Shown piece after piece: positions 61,139-64,000 of a stretch of DNA of 64,000 nt. Source of the stretch: Franconibacter helveticus LMG 23732 (GTDB lineage Bacteria > Pseudomonadota > Gammaproteobacteria > Enterobacterales > Enterobacteriaceae); contig NZ_AWFX01000009.1 of NCBI RefSeq assembly GCF_000463115.2, positions 160,528-224,527 on the forward strand, given 5' to 3'. The translations under genes were made by a program, and so were the position numbers. The notes under the pieces are model-generated. The model was not told the DNA's origin and did no database searches. It saw only the letters and a list, made by a program, of their open reading frames with translations. How positions within the stretch are numbered: the first letter of the stretch is position 1; the number at the start of each line of letters is the position of its first letter.

Positions 61139-62116
61139 TCAACCGGTCTGATGCTTTTTCATTAATGCCCGAAGCTGATGATAAGTCAGGCCCAGCAGCT
61201 CGGCGGCCCGCTTCTGGTTATATTTCGCCTGCGCAAGGCTTGTTTCCAGCAGCCTTTTTTCCTGGTCGTGCTGCCACTGACGAAGATCGAGGGGCAACAC
61301 TGGCGCGGCAGGCGTTGCCTCGGGTTCAGGGTCAGGCAAGCGGGTGCGATTGAACGGGTCGAGAATGATATTGTCTACCGGCTCTTCGCTGTTGCCGTGG
61401 CGATATACCGAGCGCTCCACCACGTTTTTTAGCTCGCGGATATTGCCAGGCCAGCCGTAGCCAAGCAGCGTCTCGCGCGCCGGGTCGCTAAAACCGGGAA
61501 AGAGCGGCAACCCCAGTTCACGGCACATTTGAATGGCGAACTGATCGGCAAGCAGCATGATGTCGCTGCGCCGCTCGCGCAGGGGAGGGAGGTGCACCAC
61601 GTCAAAGGCGAGCCTGTCCAGGAGATCGGCGCGAAATTTATCTTCCTCGACCAGCGCCGGGAGGTTGGCGTTAGTGGCGCAAACCAGCCTGACGTTTACC
61701 TGCAACGGCTGGCTGCCGCCCACGCGTTCCAGCTCGCCGTACTCAATCACGCGCAGCAGTTTTTCCTGCACCAGCATGGGCGCGGTAGCCAGTTCGTCAA
61801 GAAAAAGCGTGCCGCCATCGGCGCGCTCAAAACGGCCCGGATGACGCTTTTGCGCGCCGGTAAACGCGCCAGCCTCGTGGCCAAACAGCTCTGAATCAAG
61901 CAGATTTTCATTCAGCGCCGCGCAGTTAAGGGAGATAAGCGGCCCCTGCCAGCGGCGTGAGAGATAGTGCAGGCGATTCGCAATCAGCTCTTTACCTGTG
62001 CCGCGCTCGCCAATAATCAGCACGGGCTTATCCAGCGGCGCAAGCCGGGAGACCTGTTCAAGCACTTCAAGAAAGCTGTTGGCCTCGCCAATAAGATTAT
62101 CTTTGTATTCAGGCAT
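61139..62116 (-). CDS. pspF: psp operon sigma-54 enhancer-binding activator PspF
   Basis: A 325-residue AAA+ activator without an N-terminal receiver domain, as usual for PspF. Walker A is GERGTGKE, the sigma-54 contact loop GAFTGA is in GHEAGAFTGAQK, Walker B is GGTLFLDE, and the C-terminal Fis-type helix-turn-helix is QKRAAELLGLTYHQLRALM. PspA inhibits it. ATG 62116 was chosen by homology; the upstream extension has none. Confidence 0.97.
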   Translation of the reverse strand: MPEYKDNLIGEANSFLEVLEQVSRLAPLDKPVLIIGERGTGKELIANRLHYLSRRWQGPLISLNCAALNENLLDSELFGHEAGAFTGAQKRHPGRFERADGGTLFLDELATAPMLVQEKLLRVIEYGELERVGGSQPLQVNVRLVCATNANLPALVEEDKFRADLLDRLAFDVVHLPPLRERRSDIMLLADQFAIQMCRELGLPLFPGFSDPARETLLGYGWPGNIRELKNVVERSVYRHGNSEEPVDNIILDPFNRTRLPDPEPEATPAAPVLPLDLRQWQHDQEKRLLETSLAQAKYNQKRAAELLGLTYHQLRALMKKHQTG

Positions 62117-62125
62117 GATGAATTT

Positions 62126-62150
62126 CACCATTTGTTGGTGGATATCACCA
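62126..62150. promoter_or_regulatory. PspF enhancer half-sites
   Basis: CACCA, TGGTG and CACCA alternate in orientation at exactly 10-base spacing (62126, 62136, 62146), forming two overlapping inverted repeats. They lie 66-90 bases upstream of the -24 element and just before pspF, where E. coli has UAS I and II. They would serve pspA activation and pspF autorepression. Confidence 0.6.
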
Positions 62151-62215
62151 CTGTAGCCTGGTTTGCCGCAGCGGTAAAATTCTCGTAAACAAGGAAAATC
62201 AGGTGGTTGCAAAAC

Positions 62216-62232
62216 TGGCACGCTAATTGAAT
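62216..62232 (+). promoter_or_regulatory. pspA sigma-54 promoter
   Basis: TGGCACGCTAATTGAAT has GG at 62217-62218 and the -12 element after a 10-base spacer. The -12 dinucleotide is GA instead of the consensus GC, comparable to the non-consensus GT in E. coli. Confidence 0.8.
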
Positions 62233-62284
62233 TAAGCAACCAAGCAGGGCGACAGCCGCCTGAATAATGAAAGAGGATTATGTT

Positions 62285-62953
62285 ATGGGTATTTTTTCTC
62301 GTTTTGCCGACATCGTGAACGCCAACATCAACTCGCTGCTGGAGAAAGCGGAAGATCCGCAAAAGCTGGTGCGCCTGATGATTCAGGAGATGGAAGACAC
62401 GCTGGTTGAAGTTCGTTCAACATCCGCCCGCGCGCTGGCGGAAAAGAAACAGCTTGCCCGTCGTATTGAGCAGGCGACCGCCCAACAGAACGAATGGCAG
62501 GAAAAAGCCGAACTGGCTCTGCGTAAAGATAAAGAAGATTTAGCTCGCGCTGCGCTTATTGAGAAACAAAAGCTCACTGACCTCATCACTGTGCTGGAAG
62601 ACGAAGTGACCCAGGTTGATGAAACGCTGGAGCGCATGAAGAAAGAAATTGGCGAGCTGGAAAGCAAACTGAGCGAAACTCGCGCCCGTCAGCAGGCTCT
62701 GACGCTGCGCCATCAGGCGGCTTCTTCTTCCCGCGACGTTCGCCGTCAGCTCGATACTGGCAAGATTGATGAAGCAATGGCCCGTTTCGAGTCATTTGAA
62801 CGCCGTATCGACCAGATGGAAGCGGAAGCGGAAAGCCACCGCTTTGGTAAACAAAAATCTCTCGACCAGCAATTCTCCGACCTGAAAGCGGATGACGAAA
62901 TTAGCGAGCAGCTGGCGGCGCTTAAAGCACGCGTCCAGCGTGACGAGCAGTAA
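62285..62953 (+). CDS. pspA: Phage shock protein A
   Basis: A 222-residue ESCRT-III-like coiled-coil protein. [15 protein letters not shown] is the amphipathic N-terminal helix that senses stored curvature stress in the inner membrane; the rest is charged heptad coils. It holds PspF inactive until envelope stress releases it. ATG 62285 is chosen over an in-frame ATG 18 bases upstream (62267) by homology. Confidence 0.98.
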   Translation: MGIFSRFADIVNANINSLLEKAEDPQKLVRLMIQEMEDTLVEVRSTSARALAEKKQLARRIEQATAQQNEWQEKAELALRKDKEDLARAALIEKQKLTDLITVLEDEVTQVDETLERMKKEIGELESKLSETRARQQALTLRHQAASSSRDVRRQLDTGKIDEAMARFESFERRIDQMEAEAESHRFGKQKSLDQQFSDLKADDEISEQLAALKARVQRDEQ

Positions 62954-63025
62954 ACAACTAGCAGTAAAAAACTAAAAGGGCTGCGGCAGTGAGCTGCCGC
63001 AGCGACTCACCTGTAAGGAGTACAC

Positions 63026-63247
63026 ATGAGCGCTCTTTTTCTTGCCATTCCGCTAACCATTTTTGTGCTGTTCGTGGCTCCCGTCTGGCTGTGGTTGCAT
63101 TACAGTAACCGTTCTTCCGGCGAGCTGAACGTAAATGAACGCCAGCGGCTGGCGCAGTTAACGGAAGAGTCCCGACGGATGCGCGAGCGTATTCAGTCGC
63201 TGGAGCAAATTCTGGACGCAGAGCACCCCAACTGGAGAAACAGCTAA
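63026..63247 (+). CDS. pspB: Phage shock protein B
   Basis: A 73-residue inner-membrane protein with one span followed by a leucine-zipper-like helix (LAQLTEESRRMRERIQSLEQIL). It passes the stress signal with PspC. The stop overlaps the pspC start by 1 base. Confidence 0.97.
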   Translation: MSALFLAIPLTIFVLFVAPVWLWLHYSNRSSGELNVNERQRLAQLTEESRRMRERIQSLEQILDAEHPNWRNS

Positions 63248-63606
63248 TGACGAGTGCATTTAACGGCCGCAAGCTGTGGCGTATTCCGCAACAAGGCATG
63301 CTTAAAGGGGTGTGCGCAGGCCTTGCGCATTATCTTAACGTGCCGGTGAAGCTGGTTCGGCTGATTGTGGTGCTGTCGCTCTTTTTCGGGCTGGCGTTCT
63401 TTACCGTTGTTGGTTACATCATTCTCACTTTCGCGCTCGATCCTATGCCTGCGGAAGCGATGGATAACGAAACGCCGGCCACCAACAGCGAGCTGCTGGA
63501 TGCCGTCGACGCTGAACTGGCCGCGGGCGAAAAGCGGTTACGTGAAATGGAACGTTACGTCACCTCAGACGCCTTTAACCTGCGCAGCAGGTTCCGTCAG
63601 CTATAG
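63247..63606 (+). CDS. pspC: Phage shock protein C
   Basis: A 119-residue PspC-domain protein ([25 protein letters not shown] and a hydrophobic span). It is the membrane sensor that recruits PspA. Length equals that of E. coli. Confidence 0.97.
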   Translation: MTSAFNGRKLWRIPQQGMLKGVCAGLAHYLNVPVKLVRLIVVLSLFFGLAFFTVVGYIILTFALDPMPAEAMDNETPATNSELLDAVDAELAAGEKRLREMERYVTSDAFNLRSRFRQL

Positions 63607-63634
63607 TAATAGAAAAGCATTACGAGGAGGGCTG

Positions 63635-63877
63635 ATGAACGAGACATCCCGCTGGCAAAGGCTGACGCGCACGGCGAAGCCTGGGCTGAAACTTGCCACT
63701 AAACTGGTGGCGTTAACGGCGCTGCGATACGGGCCGGCAGGCATTGCCGGCTGGGCAGTAAAATCCGTTGCCCGCCGCCCGGCGAAAATGCTGCTGGCGT
63801 TTGCGCTGGAGCCGTTGTTACGGCGCGCGGCCAATAAAATTTCTTCGCGATACGTTGAAAAACCCCGCCGCAAATAG
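63635..63877 (+). CDS. pspD: Phage shock protein D
   Basis: An 80-residue basic, mildly hydrophobic protein peripheral to the inner membrane ([30 protein letters not shown]). ATG follows ACGAGGAGG. It is the last psp gene here; E. coli continues with pspE. Confidence 0.93.
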   Translation: MNETSRWQRLTRTAKPGLKLATKLVALTALRYGPAGIAGWAVKSVARRPAKMLLAFALEPLLRRAANKISSRYVEKPRRK

Positions 63878-63893
63878 CGGCGGTTTTTCTTTT
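63865..63893 (+). terminator. psp operon terminator
   Basis: CCGCCGC / GCGGCGG with AAATA loop and a T-rich tail overlaps the pspD stop. Confidence 0.9.
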
Positions 63894-63927
63894 CGTCAAT
63901 TTATTCCTGCCTGTTATTCATCATTAA

Positions 63928-64000
63928 GGTGATGCTGCCAACTTACTGATTTAGTGTATGATGGTGTTTTTGAGGTGCTCCGGTGGCTTCTGTTTCTATC
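63928..64000 (+). mobile_element. IS1-family insertion sequence, left end (cut by window)
   Basis: Starts with GGTGATGCTGCCAACTTACT, the IS1 left inverted repeat and its leader, in the same order as in IS1. The 9 bases before it (CATCATTAA) are the candidate target duplication, unconfirmed because the right end is outside. Confidence 0.9.
63983..64000 (+). CDS. insA: IS1 InsA start (cut by window)
   Basis: GTG start followed by codons Ala-Ser-Val-Ser-Ile, the start of IS1 InsA, the DNA-binding protein that also forms the InsAB' transposase through a frameshift. Only six codons are visible. Confidence 0.8.

Overview
The window is chromosomal DNA of an enteric gammaproteobacterium (Enterobacterales). 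Nearly every gene has a recognisable E. coli counterpart, and the order follows the E. coli opp-tonB-trp-topA-acnA-rnb-fabI-sap-psp segment. The coding sequence is GC-rich. An rpfF gene facing an rpfR gene, as reported in Cronobacter and some other enterics, is compatible with Cronobacter or a close relative. I cannot fix the genus from the sequence alone. No rRNA, tRNA or CRISPR array was seen.

Layout. 1-5.6 kb: end of oppF, a Kv-type potassium channel with a C-terminal zinc ribbon, yciU, clsA, yciY, yciI, tonB, yciA. 5.7-9.7 kb: an accessory block with an IroN/FepA-type catecholate siderophore receptor under a strong Fur box, and a coupled three-gene operon (ABM-fold protein, ACT protein, ArsR-type regulator). 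9.8-12.5 kb: yciB, yciC, a cysteine-cluster protein and ompW with an FNR-like site. 12.6-14.6 kb: an NmrA-like/SnoaL-like pair divergent from a TetR regulator, with a perfect palindrome between them. 14.6-21.4 kb: the trp operon (E, GD, CF, B, A) with operator, leader peptide and attenuator; the leader peptide has one Trp codon instead of two adjacent ones. 21.4-39.7 kb: housekeeping genes rnm, yciO, rluB, btuR, yciK, sohB, yciN, topA, cysB, three tiny proteins (ymiA, yciX, ymiC), acnA, ribA, pgpB, lapAB, pyrF, yciH, osmB.

39.9-45.1 kb: yciT sits directly downstream of a ybiY-ybiW glycyl-radical enzyme pair, with fsaA divergent and an FNR-like site between. In E. coli ybiWY and fsaA lie elsewhere. 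45.2-48.2 kb: rpfF (diffusible fatty-acid signal synthase) converges on rpfR (FI-PAS-GGDEF-EAL receptor), a signal/c-di-GMP module of which E. coli keeps only the receptor (pdeR/gmr). 48.5-55.5 kb: rnb, yciW, fabI, and a membrane PQQ glucose dehydrogenase (gcd) not at this site in E. coli. 55.8-61.1 kb: sapABCDF. 61.1-63.9 kb: pspF and pspABCD with sigma-54 promoter and enhancer half-sites. The last 73 bases are the left end of an IS1 element, cut by the window edge.

The best candidates for a second look are the ybiYW/yciT/fsaA arrangement, the rpfF/rpfR pair, the altered trp leader, and the siderophore receptor next to the ABM-ACT-ArsR operon. None is proven to be a new system from sequence alone.
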